In this document: positions 44,295 to 53,109 of the stretch, piece after piece | Numbering within the stretch: position 1 is the first letter of the stretch | Layout: each line of letters starts with the position of its first letter | Position numbers and translations under genes: made by a program | DNA from: an uncultured Verrucomicrobiae bacterium | GTDB taxonomy: Bacteria; Verrucomicrobiota; Verrucomicrobiia; Limisphaerales; UBA1100 | Assembly (NCBI GenBank): GCA_937775205.1 | Contig: CALKBX010000014.1 | Span: 1-64,000 of the forward strand | DNA length: 64,000 nt | Direction of reading: 5' to 3' | The notes under the pieces: model-generated | What the model saw: only the letters and a program-made list of their open reading frames with translations | Told to the model about the DNA's origin: nothing | Databases searched by the model: none

Positions 44295-44335
44295 TGGAGG
44301 TCATTGGTTCGAGCCCAATACCGCGTACCATCTTT
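44295..44335 (+). repeat. Duplicate of tRNA-Val 3' end (candidate attR)
   Basis: 41 bases matching 42914-42954 except C to T at the equivalent of acceptor position 42945. Only the 3' half of the tRNA is present, so it cannot make a functional tRNA. It lies four bases from the stop of the prepilin-vWA gene. Confidence 0.8.
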
Positions 44336-44338
44336 TAC

Positions 44339-45571
44339 TTACTTTTGTGGCGCAGGCTCCGGCGCGTTGGCTTCGGGGTTGACGTAGGTGTAGGTGCCGC
44401 CGTTTTCCTTGGCGATAATCATGAGCAACGCTTCGCCTCGGCGCCCGCGGATTTCGTCGCCGAGGCCAAGGGTGTTTACTTTGATGTCCTTGCCGGCGTT
44501 GAGTTGATTTACGGTGTCCATCACGCGTGGGTGGAACTGCCCATCAGTGAGCAGCCAAATTTCCGTGGGCTCATGGCCGAACGCGCCGTTTAGCGCGGGG
44601 ATGGGATCGGTGCCGCCTCGGGCATCGCGCGTGTCCAGCCATTCGGTCATGCGGGTGATGTTGTTCGGTGTGGCATCGAGCATGGCGCTGGCGGGCATGG
44701 CGTCGGCGTCGCGGTTGAAAAAGTAAATATAAAATTTACTGCCCTCTTCCATTTGTTGCAGCGTGTTCAACAGCGCCTTCTTGGCCACGGCCAATCGTTC
44801 GCCGTGCATGCTGCCGGATTTATCAATGAGAAAAATTAGTCGGCCATCGGAGGAACCTTTGTCGATGCTGAACCCGCCTTCACCGAATACCACGCCGGCG
44901 ATGTTGGTGGTGGCGCCGATGCCGGAGACGCCGACGGCGTGTGATGCGGCGTTGGCGTACACGGCCATTTCTTTAGCGCGCGGTTTTTGATTTTCGTGCG
45001 TGGCCAGTTCCACGCGGGCGAGGCGAGGCAGGGCGTTGGTGGAATCCCAAACCGACTGCCACATCGCATCGGCCCCGTGCGGCCGGAGGTTGATGAGAAA
45101 CTGCGTGACCCGCGGCAGCAACACCGTGCGGTGCATGCGCGTTACGGAATTCGTGGCGGCCAAGAGCGCTTCCTGTTTGAGCACCAATTGATGGTCGCCG
45201 TCGTGTGTGGGTTCCACGATAAATTGCACGCGGCGCAACGGCGATTGGCCCAGCGATCGTTCCCCCCAATAACCGGGCGGCACGCGGGTGACTAGCTCGA
45301 GCTGGCTGAAACCTTCCGCGCCCTGCCCCGCGATGAAATGCCCCGGCCCGCTTTGGCGATACCACGAGGCTCCGGCAAGGGCATCGGCCATTGCGCGCAA
45401 AGCCATGCGTTCGCGCTGGGTGTTGTCGGCCGTTTCCACGCCGGTACGCGTGGCGGTGAGCAGCGAGCCGAACACGCCAAACACCATCGTCATTACCAGG
45501 GCCAAAATGGCCACGGCGACGAGCACTTCCGGCAAAGTAAAGCCGGCTTTGGATTGTTGTTTGTGTGCCAC
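44339..45571 (-). CDS. Prepilin-like protein fused to a von Willebrand factor A domain
   Basis: A 410-residue protein that joins a type IV pilin/pseudopilin start to a vWA domain. The leader (VAHKQQSKAG) ends at a prepilin peptidase site G10-F11 followed by TLPEVLVAVAILALVMTMVFG, then a GspJ-like pseudopilin region (to about 190). The C-terminal part has a MIDAS site DKSGSM at 250-255, a threonine in GGTDPIPALNGAFG and the Asp strand WLLTDGQF, so it probably binds a divalent ion and a partner protein. Membership in a secretion or pilus machine is inferred from the N-terminus; no pilus genes are adjacent. The start GTG 45571 is preferred over GTG 45640 because of leader length. Confidence 0.75.
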   Translation of the reverse strand: MAHKQQSKAGFTLPEVLVAVAILALVMTMVFGVFGSLLTATRTGVETADNTQRERMALRAMADALAGASWYRQSGPGHFIAGQGAEGFSQLELVTRVPPGYWGERSLGQSPLRRVQFIVEPTHDGDHQLVLKQEALLAATNSVTRMHRTVLLPRVTQFLINLRPHGADAMWQSVWDSTNALPRLARVELATHENQKPRAKEMAVYANAASHAVGVSGIGATTNIAGVVFGEGGFSIDKGSSDGRLIFLIDKSGSMHGERLAVAKKALLNTLQQMEEGSKFYIYFFNRDADAMPASAMLDATPNNITRMTEWLDTRDARGGTDPIPALNGAFGHEPTEIWLLTDGQFHPRVMDTVNQLNAGKDIKVNTLGLGDEIRGRRGEALLMIIAKENGGTYTYVNPEANAPEPAPQK

Positions 45572-45620
45572 GGGAACGGTGAAAGTTTTACCGCAAAAGA
45601 CGAGCGTGCACAAGTAGGGA

Positions 45621-46994
45621 TTACACCTCCACCGCTTCACCCGGTGCGGGTTGGTGGATGATCAGTTTCGGCAGGCGCTCGCGCAGGGTTTGCTCCATCC
45701 AATCGCGGGCCTCGGGTTCGCCGTGGCCGAGGAGGATGGTGCGGGGGTTGAGGCGCACGGCGAAGTCCACCAATTCATCACGATCGGCGTGGGCGGTGAG
45801 GTCGTAGCATTCCATTTCGCAATGGCGGGTGAGTTCGCCGCCGCTGTCGCTGAAGTGAAAGGCTTCCCCGCGAGCGGCGGCGCGTAGTCGGCCCGCGGGC
45901 GTGTCGGGCGCGGCGTAGCCGACGAAGTGAATCGCGTGGCGTTCGACCGGCGCCATGCGCACCGCCAGTTCGTGCGCCGCAGTGTGCTCGCTCATCATGC
46001 CGGCGGTGATGACAAAGAGCTGGCCGTCGAGATTGATTTTGTTCATATCCCGCCGCTCGAGCACGCGAAGATCCAGCGCCTCGTGCAGATTGAGGTCCGG
46101 CCTGCGATTGGGCGCGCGGCCGGAAACGAGGTCATAAATTTCCGTGAACACCCGCCCCAAGCCGCCAATGTAAATGGGTTGTTTGCGCAGCTCGCCGCGT
46201 TGCATCGCCAGCGCGATCATGCCCAAAACTTCCTGCGTGCGGCCGAGCGCAAACACCGGCACGAGCACGCCCGCCTTGCGGTCGAGCCCGGCGCGGATGG
46301 CATCCAGAAAACGCTTGGCCTCTTTGTCGCGCGTGAAGCCTTCGGGCGATTCGGTGTTGCCACGGGTGGTTTCCAAAATGAGCACATCGGCTTTCACGCC
46401 GTCGAAATCCGCCTTGGGCGAGAGGGTTTGATCGTGGAAACACACGTCGCCGGTGTAAAATAAACTTTCCTTCCCGTGCGCCACGCGGATGCCTGCGGAG
46501 CCCAGCACGTGGCCGGCGTGGTGGAAGGACAGCGTGGGCGATTCCTCTTCGCCCGTGAATGCGCCCCACGGTTCTTCGTGGCCATATTTAAAGCCTTGGA
46601 ATAAATAGGATAGCTCGTCGATTTCCTCGTGGCTGTACAGCGGGTAATCACAAATGCCTTGCTCCACACGCTGGCGTTTCATCACGTTCACGGAATTGTG
46701 CAGCACGCGTTCCACGATGAAATAGCTCGGCTCAGTCATCAACACCCGCGCGCGGGGAAAGTGCCGCAACGCGACGGGCAACGAGCCGCAGTGATCGTGA
46801 TGGCAATGCGAGAGCGCGATGGCTTCCACATCAGCATTTGCCACCTGCGAATAGCGCGGCAGTCCTTTGCTTCCCTCCATGCCCGGATGCGTGCCGGCAT
46901 CGAGCAGAAGGGTGTGGTCGCCGTTTTCCATAAACTCGATGAGCCAGGCGCTGGCGCCGATGGTGTCGGCGGGGTTGAGATTGGTCACACGCAC
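45621..46994 (-). CDS. MBL-fold/beta-CASP RNA-processing exonuclease
   Basis: Metallo-beta-lactamase superfamily protein of the CPSF/beta-CASP type, expected to cut or trim RNA in the cytoplasm. The 457-residue product has the metal motif SHCHHDHCGSLP, the HHAGHVLGSAGI and YTGDVCFHDQT strands, the beta-CASP motif EGFTRDKEAKRF and PVFALGRTQEVLGMI, and a late TAHADRDELVDF with the final metal His in LGHGEP. The start is GTG 46994 (MRVTNLNPADT). It is divergent from the permease gene. Confidence 0.87.
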   Translation of the reverse strand: MRVTNLNPADTIGASAWLIEFMENGDHTLLLDAGTHPGMEGSKGLPRYSQVANADVEAIALSHCHHDHCGSLPVALRHFPRARVLMTEPSYFIVERVLHNSVNVMKRQRVEQGICDYPLYSHEEIDELSYLFQGFKYGHEEPWGAFTGEEESPTLSFHHAGHVLGSAGIRVAHGKESLFYTGDVCFHDQTLSPKADFDGVKADVLILETTRGNTESPEGFTRDKEAKRFLDAIRAGLDRKAGVLVPVFALGRTQEVLGMIALAMQRGELRKQPIYIGGLGRVFTEIYDLVSGRAPNRRPDLNLHEALDLRVLERRDMNKINLDGQLFVITAGMMSEHTAAHELAVRMAPVERHAIHFVGYAAPDTPAGRLRAAARGEAFHFSDSGGELTRHCEMECYDLTAHADRDELVDFAVRLNPRTILLGHGEPEARDWMEQTLRERLPKLIIHQPAPGEAVEV

Positions 46995-47090
46995 GGAGGG
47001 AGCCTAAAGGCGTAGGCGGAAACTCGCGAGCCAATTGCTCGGCTTGCGTCGCCTTGCTTCAAGCGCCGCGCGCGGGTAACCTGCGCGCGG

Positions 47091-48194
47091 ATGCGTTTGC
47101 TGGATCGCTATTTGCTGCGCGAATTATTCGTGCCGTTGTTTTACTGCCTTCTGGGCTTCCAGATTTTCTGGACGGCCTTCGATTTGTTCAGTCGGCTGGA
47201 CGTGTATCAAAACGCCAATATGGGCACCGGCGAAATCGCGCATTATTATCTGCTGCAAACGCCGGAGCTACTGACCACCGTGCTGCCGATTGCGCTGCTG
47301 TTGGCGCTGCTTTACACGCTCACCAACCACGCGCGCCACAACGAGCTAGTGGCCATCCGCGCGGCGGGCGTGAGCATGGCGCGGCTGAGCGTCCCCTACT
47401 TTGCGGTGGCGGTGGTGCTGGGCGGCGGCTTGTTTCTGGTTACCGAATTCATCGCCCCCAAGGCCACCGCCGAAGCCACGCGATTGGTCAAGGGCAAGGG
47501 AGACACCAATTCCGTGTGGCTGGTGAATCTTGATTTTCGCGATGATTCAAAAAATCAAGTTTGGCATATCAAACGGTACAACCCCGCCACCGGCGAAATG
47601 GAACAACCCGCCGTGGATTGGGAGGAGCGCGATGCGCGCTATGAATTGTTTGCCAGCCGGGCCGAATGGAAGCAGGGCACGTGGGTGTTCTACGATGCTC
47701 AACTGCAAATCTATCGGCCGCCCACCAATGACCTGCCGCAGTTGCTGGTAACCAACGTGTTGACCGGCCGGTTTATTGGCGGATCGCCCGCGCAATTGCA
47801 GGCGGAAATCAAGGTGAGCCAAATGGACAAAATTATGGCGGCCAAGCGCCTGCGGCTTTCGCTCGGCGAAATAATGGAATACTGGGAATTACATCCCGGA
47901 ATGAAAACCGATCGCGCGGCGTTGTTGATGACGCAATTTCACGGGCGATTGGCGCAGCCGTTCACCTGTCTGGTGGTGGTGCTCGTGGCGCTGCCTTTTG
48001 GCGCGGCGGGCGGCCGACGCAATGTGTACGCGGGTGTGGCGGGAAGTGTGGGGATTTGTTTTTTTTACTTCGTGCTGTTGCGCTGGGGATTGGCGCTGGG
48101 CACGGCTGGCCACATCCCGGCGCTGCTGGCGGCATGGCTGCCGAATTTGATTTTTGCGGGCGTCGGAATAACGATGCTACGGAAGGTGCCATGA
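47091..48194 (+). CDS. LptF/LptG-type lipopolysaccharide export permease
   Basis: Inner-membrane permease of the YjgP/YjgQ family that works with LptB and LptC to extract LPS. The 367-residue product has MRLLDRYLLRELFVPLFYCL at the start, six helices, a central periplasmic beta-jellyroll (150-260) and PFTCLVVVLVALPFGAAGG near the end. Sequence alone does not say LptF or LptG, and only one copy is here. ATG 47091 is used. It overlaps the next gene by four bases (ATGA). Confidence 0.88.
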   Translation: MRLLDRYLLRELFVPLFYCLLGFQIFWTAFDLFSRLDVYQNANMGTGEIAHYYLLQTPELLTTVLPIALLLALLYTLTNHARHNELVAIRAAGVSMARLSVPYFAVAVVLGGGLFLVTEFIAPKATAEATRLVKGKGDTNSVWLVNLDFRDDSKNQVWHIKRYNPATGEMEQPAVDWEERDARYELFASRAEWKQGTWVFYDAQLQIYRPPTNDLPQLLVTNVLTGRFIGGSPAQLQAEIKVSQMDKIMAAKRLRLSLGEIMEYWELHPGMKTDRAALLMTQFHGRLAQPFTCLVVVLVALPFGAAGGRRNVYAGVAGSVGICFFYFVLLRWGLALGTAGHIPALLAAWLPNLIFAGVGITMLRKVP

Positions 48195-49855
48195 ATTTTC
48201 CGCCGGAACAAATGGCGCGGCTGTATGACGGCGTGCGGGCGATTCATTCCACGCTGGAACCGGAGGCCGCATTGCGCTTGGTGGTGTGCGAGGCGGTGGG
48301 ATTGGTGGGCGCCGCGAGCGGTTCGCTGGTGCTGGTGAACCCCAACACGGGGCGGTTGGAAATCGAGGTGTCGGAAGGCCCCGCGCCGGTGCTGGAGGAG
48401 GGCATCGCCGGCTGGGTGGTGCGGCATGGCGAATCACTGAGGGTGGGCAAGTCGGAGGCGGAAGACCGCTTCGCGTCTGCGCGGCCCGGCACGCAAAGCG
48501 AGCTGGCGGTGCCGTTGCGAATGGAGGGCTCGGTGCGGGGGGTCATCCATGTGGACGCCCCGGCGGCCGATGCGTTTTCTGAAATGGACCAGGTGCTGTT
48601 GGAGGAACTTGCGGTGCACGCCACGCAGGTCATTCATAACACGTGGCTTTACGAACAACTGCGCCAACGCACGGAACTTTTGGAATCGTTGGTGAGCGTG
48701 GGGCAGACGATTAACCGCACATTGAACCTCGATGACGTGCTGGAGGCGATCACGCGCGAGGCGGCGGGGCTGGGCCGCGCGCGCGCGTGCTCGCTGCAGT
48801 TGCTCGATGCCACCAGCGAATGGCTCGAAGTGCGCGCGCAACACGGCGCGGGCATCGATTACCAGCAACGGCCGCCGCTGAGCGTGGCGGAGAGTTTGAT
48901 GGGCGCGGTGGTGCGCCGCCGCAAGCCGGTGCAAGTGGGCGACCTGCAAACTTCCGCGCAGTATCAGCACGCAGAAATCGCCCGGCGCGAGGGCTTTGTT
49001 TCGTTGCTCAGCGTGCCGCTGGTTTATTCGGAAGATTGCCTTGGCACGCTGAATATTTACACGGCCGCGCCGCACGTTTTTTCCAATGAAGAAGTCAACA
49101 CGCTGGCGGCACTGGCGGAACTCTCGGCGGTGGCGATTGAGAAAGCGCGGCTGTACGAACGCACGGTGGATGGGGAGGAGCAATTGCGCCGCAACGAACA
49201 ACTCAGCGCGCTGGGATTGCTGGCGGCGGAGGTGGCGCACGAAATTCGCAACCCGCTTACGGTTATGAAGATGCTGTATCACTCGCTGGATTTGCAATTC
49301 CCCGAGGGCGACCCGCGCCGCGAGGATGCGCGCGTGTTGGGCGACAAGATGAATCACCTCGATCGCATCGTGGATAACATCGTGAACTTCGCCCGTAACG
49401 CCGAGCCGCGGATGGCGCCGGTAGATGTGCCGGGGTTGATCGATGATTTGGCGCTGCTCACACGACACAAGTTGCAGCAGCATTCCATCGGCTTGGAGCG
49501 CGAGGACGCGCCGGATTTGTCCCTGGTGAAAGCCGATGCTACGCAACTTTCGCAGGCGTTTCTCAACGTGATTCTCAACGCCACCGAGGCCATGCCCGAA
49601 GGCGGGACACTGCGCATCACCACTCGTCGCGAGGACGGGGAGCTGCAAGTTGCCTTTGCCGACACCGGCCCGGGGATGACCGATGCTCAGCGCGCCCGCG
49701 CCTTCACCGGCATGCTCAGCACCACTAAGGAAAAAGGCGGCGGCCTGGGGCTCGCCATCGTGGCTAAGGTGGCCGAAGCCCACGGCGGGCGCGTGAAATT
49801 GGAATCAGTGGAAGGCCAAGGCACGGAGATAACAGTTTGTTTTGCGGCGGAATAA
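48191..49855 (+). CDS. Sensor histidine kinase with two GAF domains
   Basis: Soluble signalling kinase of 554 residues. It has two GAF domains (about 10-160 and 185-325, for ligand or redox sensing), a HisKA dimerisation domain with the phosphorylated His in AAEVAHEIRNPLTVMKML, and a HATPase domain with N box NVILNATEAMPEGGTL, G1 FADTGPGMTDAQ and G2 GGGLGLAIVAKVAEAHGG. No transmembrane helix is seen, so it is cytosolic. No response regulator gene is next to it, an orphan arrangement. ATG 48191 overlaps the permease stop, so both are translated together. Confidence 0.9.
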   Translation: MNFPPEQMARLYDGVRAIHSTLEPEAALRLVVCEAVGLVGAASGSLVLVNPNTGRLEIEVSEGPAPVLEEGIAGWVVRHGESLRVGKSEAEDRFASARPGTQSELAVPLRMEGSVRGVIHVDAPAADAFSEMDQVLLEELAVHATQVIHNTWLYEQLRQRTELLESLVSVGQTINRTLNLDDVLEAITREAAGLGRARACSLQLLDATSEWLEVRAQHGAGIDYQQRPPLSVAESLMGAVVRRRKPVQVGDLQTSAQYQHAEIARREGFVSLLSVPLVYSEDCLGTLNIYTAAPHVFSNEEVNTLAALAELSAVAIEKARLYERTVDGEEQLRRNEQLSALGLLAAEVAHEIRNPLTVMKMLYHSLDLQFPEGDPRREDARVLGDKMNHLDRIVDNIVNFARNAEPRMAPVDVPGLIDDLALLTRHKLQQHSIGLEREDAPDLSLVKADATQLSQAFLNVILNATEAMPEGGTLRITTRREDGELQVAFADTGPGMTDAQRARAFTGMLSTTKEKGGGLGLAIVAKVAEAHGGRVKLESVEGQGTEITVCFAAE

Positions 49856-49940
49856 AAACCTGCGCATCAACTGAATGGATGATGATAGATTGTGACCAAC
49901 TTGCGATTGCGCCCCGGCGGCAAGCCGGTAAACTGGACGG

Positions 49941-50285
49941 ATGAGAGGCTGGGCAATCGTTGCATTAGCAATCACCGCGAGTGTGGCCGGTTGTGGCGAT
50001 GGTGGGCCCGACACCGAGGCGGGACGCCGGCACGCGGCTATCGTGGCCAAGCTCAAGGCGGTTGACCCGGGCATCCGGTCCGCCACGGATGTTTCCGCAG
50101 CCATTAAAAAATACGAAGCCGCCAACACGGAAATTCAAGCAATCAACGAACAATTTCCAAATTCGGATGAGGCGGAAGAATTGACTCAAATATTAAAATG
50201 GGTGGAGGAGGAAGTGGCCCGGTTGAAAGTAATTCAGGAAGCCAACCAACCGCCGCCGACGAATCCGCCTGAATTTTATCAATAG
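49941..50285 (+). CDS. Small lipoprotein, unknown function
   Basis: A 114-residue lipoprotein with lipobox SVAGC followed by a GDGGPDTEAG linker and a helical, charged body (LKAVDPGIRSATDVSAAIKKY) ending in a proline-rich tail PPPTNPPEF. I do not recognise the family. The start ATG 49941 begins a normal signal peptide. Confidence 0.7.
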   Translation: MRGWAIVALAITASVAGCGDGGPDTEAGRRHAAIVAKLKAVDPGIRSATDVSAAIKKYEAANTEIQAINEQFPNSDEAEELTQILKWVEEEVARLKVIQEANQPPPTNPPEFYQ

Positions 50286-50340
50286 CGAACGACTAAGGAT
50301 TTATATTGTCGCACGCGCGTTCGGCCGCTATGTTTGATGT

Positions 50341-50547
50341 ATGCGGACATGGGAGCATCGGCAGCTGGACGCGCCTGAGAACGAGCTGGAGCAGGTGCTT
50401 CAGAGTTTTGGAGAAAACGGGTGGGAACTAGTGAGCGTGATTGATGAGACCATCGACCCCAGCCGCCAAGCGGATCGCCGAATGTACCGCCTGTTTTTCA
50501 AGCGCCCCTTGAGCGAGGTGGAGCCGGGGGAAACCACAGAGGATTAA
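50341..50547 (+). CDS. DUF4177-like small protein
   Basis: A 68-residue protein with the DUF4177 pattern: an aromatic start (RTWEHRQL), the G-x-NGWELVSVI turn and the FKRP end. The function of this family is unknown. Its 3' end overlaps the convergent lipoprotein gene by four bases. Confidence 0.65.
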   Translation: MRTWEHRQLDAPENELEQVLQSFGENGWELVSVIDETIDPSRQADRRMYRLFFKRPLSEVEPGETTED

Positions 50548-50921
50548 TTCTTCGGGGAGCCGTCGGCATTCCACGCGTGCAGTTCAACCGGGTCGCCTTC
50601 CTCATCCCAAGCCCGCACAAAAACCCGAACGCCCTGTTCGTATTTTTCTTCCCACCGAAGAGTGTCCTGTCCGTAGACTACTCTGCCGGTGAAAATTTTG
50701 CCCGTGCCCGACTCATGCCAAAGGCCATCCGCTTGTCGTGAGATGGAGACGGAGTCGGGTTCTTGTTTCAGTGTCGGCTGAGTTTTGGAAAACTTCGGCA
50801 CGGAATCGCCAATGTCGCTGTCATTTGTTTTGGGGGTATCTTTCGTGGCGGAACTCTTTTTGGAACATCCTCCGGCCATCAGCAGCACAATCGCAGCCAG
50901 AATGAGCGATGCGGAATTCAT
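50544..50921 (-). CDS. Lipoprotein with a MORN/YwqK-like unit
   Basis: A 125-residue lipoprotein: signal peptide with lipobox MAGGC, an acidic serine/threonine-rich linker, and a C-terminal unit GLWHESGTGKIFTGRVVYG ... AWDEEGDPVELHAWNADGSPKN, which has the W-x-x-x-G and D-G-spaced layout of MORN-like repeats. Its start overlaps the stop of the upstream metallopeptidase gene by four bases (ATGA), so the two are translated as a unit. Note the similar repeats fused to a metallopeptidase at 21753. Confidence 0.7.
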   Translation of the reverse strand: MNSASLILAAIVLLMAGGCSKKSSATKDTPKTNDSDIGDSVPKFSKTQPTLKQEPDSVSISRQADGLWHESGTGKIFTGRVVYGQDTLRWEEKYEQGVRVFVRAWDEEGDPVELHAWNADGSPKN

Positions 50922-52738
50922 CGAATCACAAGACCCGGCGAATAATATTTTATGTCATTCACCGCAGCTTGGGTGATGCGGGTGCGGCTCAATCTCAGGA
51001 CGCGCAAACTGGCCCAGCCACTGAGATGCTGAGCGGCGGCATCGGTGATTTCCGTATCCGTGAGGTCCAGCTCGCGCGGCTGGAAAAGCACTGCCAAATG
51101 TTCGAGGTCGTCATTATCAATGAGCGTGTGCGCGAGGTTGAGCGTTAAGACCTCGCCCGTTATCGCGTGGCGTTCGAGCTTGCCACCCACGGCGCGAATG
51201 GCGGCCTCGGCGTTCAAACTGTTTTTCCGCAACGCCTCGGAGAATGGCCCTTGGGCTTTTCGTTTCATCTTGAGTCCGGACGTGACCACCGGCTGGCCGA
51301 TGTTTGAGGAAATCAGGTTAGTGTAAATGATACTTGCCTGCCAGGCATCGAGGCCCTTCCATTTGAAACCCGTGTGGGGCAGCCGGTTGTTGCTCATGAA
51401 AGGCGGCCGGTCATGCGAGCCCTGAGTGGGATCCAATCCCAGATACCACGAAAGGGGCTGGTACGGGACGGTTTTTTTATAGAGAGGATCCTGAGCATTG
51501 AATCGGGTCCGAACAAGATGATCGCGGTGGTTCTTCGTGATGAGGGAGCGGATGGCATGGTCTTTCGCGGCAAATCGTTCCACCCGCAACTGCCGCGCGC
51601 GCAGCATCGCGGTCTCACCCAAGTGATACGACTCGGCGCGTTTTTTCTTGAGGTCATCCATCTCCAATCGCGCGAAAGCCAACCATTGGATCACCAGCGC
51701 GTATTGTTCTGTGGAGGCCGCTGCCGGCTTGGCGCGCACGGCCGCGAGCAACTGATGAAATCGCTCACGGTTGGTATCCACAAACGGATTGAGGTGGTTG
51801 GTTAGTTTGGGTTGGGCCTGAAGTTTATACCAATTTTTCCAGCCCTTAAGCAGCATAGGAATTCCGCCGGGCCAGTTGGCCTGAACATTTCGGGCCCAAT
51901 GGAGAGTGCGATCCCTCTGCCATTCGCTGCTGGTCTTGGCCCGGTGCAGAGAGGAGCGGAAAAAAAGCTGCGCGGACGGGTTGCCCAGAAAAAAATCCAC
52001 CAATGATTGGGCAAGAAAATATCCGATCGCCGTGTTCCCAAACAAGGCTTCCCATTCTTCATATTTCGTGGCGGCGATGAACTCGACAAATTGCTTCTCA
52101 GTCATATTTTGTACGCGTTCCATATGGTGCTGAAACTGATTCATCGTATCGATTTTTTTGGACACGCCCAAATGTTGTTTGCGGTTCGAATACCACTCGG
52201 GCAATCCCTCCGAAAGCCACACCGGCATTACCCCGTAATCCGCCGCATGTACGGAGTGGCACATTTCATGGAGCAGCGTCGGCACAATTTCCCAAGGCAT
52301 GTCATGCAGCCAATAACAAACAATCTCGGTTGGGAATTGCGGCGGCTTGGAATGGTCGCCCGTAATTCGATTCACCTGATTATAGCTCGTGTTAAACCCC
52401 AGCGTTCCGGGCCCCACATTAATATCTTTTGATGCGGAGTACCGTTGATACGACTTAAAATCGGGCAGAAAATCGATTTTGTAATGAAAATCATTCGGCA
52501 CGGTAATCCCAATGGCACGGTATTTGGTGACGAGGAGTTCCCCCTCGCGCGCAATATATTGTGCCAACGAAGCCGGAATCGCGGAACCGTGCGTGTTGAT
52601 GTACACTCGGCCATATCGTTGGTAGCCCTGCTGACCGATGGCCGGGCCCGCTAGCAGCAGGAAAGCCAAAAGAGTGAACGCAAAAAAATCTCCGGGAAGG
52701 CACACTCGATACATTCGCTTGAATCCAAAAATATTCAT
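50918..52738 (-). CDS. Exported zinc metallopeptidase (DUF1570-like) with C-terminal leucine-rich strands
   Basis: A 606-residue protein with an N-terminal signal (residues 9-36), a gluzincin-type zinc site HEMCH at 157-161 with the third ligand in EGLPEWYS (Glu177), and a C-terminal region (about 545-606) with leucine-rich strands (LDLTDTEITDAAAQHLSG, LRVLRLSRTRITQAA). It resembles DUF1570 peptidase-like proteins of PVC bacteria. Predicted to cut protein in the periplasm or be a binding pseudopeptidase. It forms a coupled pair with the MORN-like lipoprotein at 50544. Confidence 0.7.
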   Translation of the reverse strand: MNIFGFKRMYRVCLPGDFFAFTLLAFLLLAGPAIGQQGYQRYGRVYINTHGSAIPASLAQYIAREGELLVTKYRAIGITVPNDFHYKIDFLPDFKSYQRYSASKDINVGPGTLGFNTSYNQVNRITGDHSKPPQFPTEIVCYWLHDMPWEIVPTLLHEMCHSVHAADYGVMPVWLSEGLPEWYSNRKQHLGVSKKIDTMNQFQHHMERVQNMTEKQFVEFIAATKYEEWEALFGNTAIGYFLAQSLVDFFLGNPSAQLFFRSSLHRAKTSSEWQRDRTLHWARNVQANWPGGIPMLLKGWKNWYKLQAQPKLTNHLNPFVDTNRERFHQLLAAVRAKPAAASTEQYALVIQWLAFARLEMDDLKKKRAESYHLGETAMLRARQLRVERFAAKDHAIRSLITKNHRDHLVRTRFNAQDPLYKKTVPYQPLSWYLGLDPTQGSHDRPPFMSNNRLPHTGFKWKGLDAWQASIIYTNLISSNIGQPVVTSGLKMKRKAQGPFSEALRKNSLNAEAAIRAVGGKLERHAITGEVLTLNLAHTLIDNDDLEHLAVLFQPRELDLTDTEITDAAAQHLSGWASLRVLRLSRTRITQAAVNDIKYYSPGLVIR

Positions 52739-53109
52739 AGTCGTGCGCGGCGTAAGTCTGCCTCAACCTACCATTCACTTCACGTACTCGCAACAGTCAA
52801 TTTGATTCAATAAAACGAAGCAATGAATTTGCCCTTTCAATGCCCCGAAAGACCACTATGTTTAAAGTAAGCGATGCATCGGGTTACGCACAAATCAGAA
52901 TTATTATTTTGTCCCTCCTGCTGGAGGTGGGCTGTTGCTCACCCAGCGCCTCCGCGCCCGCTTTTTCACAGGCGCGGCCGGTCGTGGAGTTTTCGATCGT
53001 CACCCTCAACATCTCCCACGGGCGCAAGGCTAAGCTTACAGTGGTGTCTTGGCATTTGGATTATGTTTCAGTAGAAGCCCAATTTCAGGCAGCACAAAAT
53101 TCTTGCCGC
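52739..53109. other. Intergenic region between divergent-facing metallopeptidase start and xylA end
   Basis: 371 bases. An open frame on the + strand from 52840 has a hydrophobic stretch but continues antisense to xylA, with no ribosome binding site and no recognisable domain. I see no terminator, repeat or RNA gene. Confidence 0.5.

Larger units (their letters stand above)
42955..44335. mobile_element. 1.4-kb segment flanked by tRNA-Val 3'-end repeats (possible integrated element remnant)
   Basis: The region between the two direct repeats holds one gene, the sialidase-like CDS on the minus strand, plus about 90 and 100 bases of spacer. No integrase gene is seen inside it. A tyrosine-integrase-like fragment exists elsewhere in the window at 57697, but nothing links it to this site. 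The interpretation as an element is inferred from the repeats alone. Confidence 0.45.

Noticed and set aside
44197..44331. N-terminal extension of the sialidase gene starting MVRGIGLEPMTS
   Set aside because: This peptide is the antisense translation of the tRNA-Val 3' half, a common false start.
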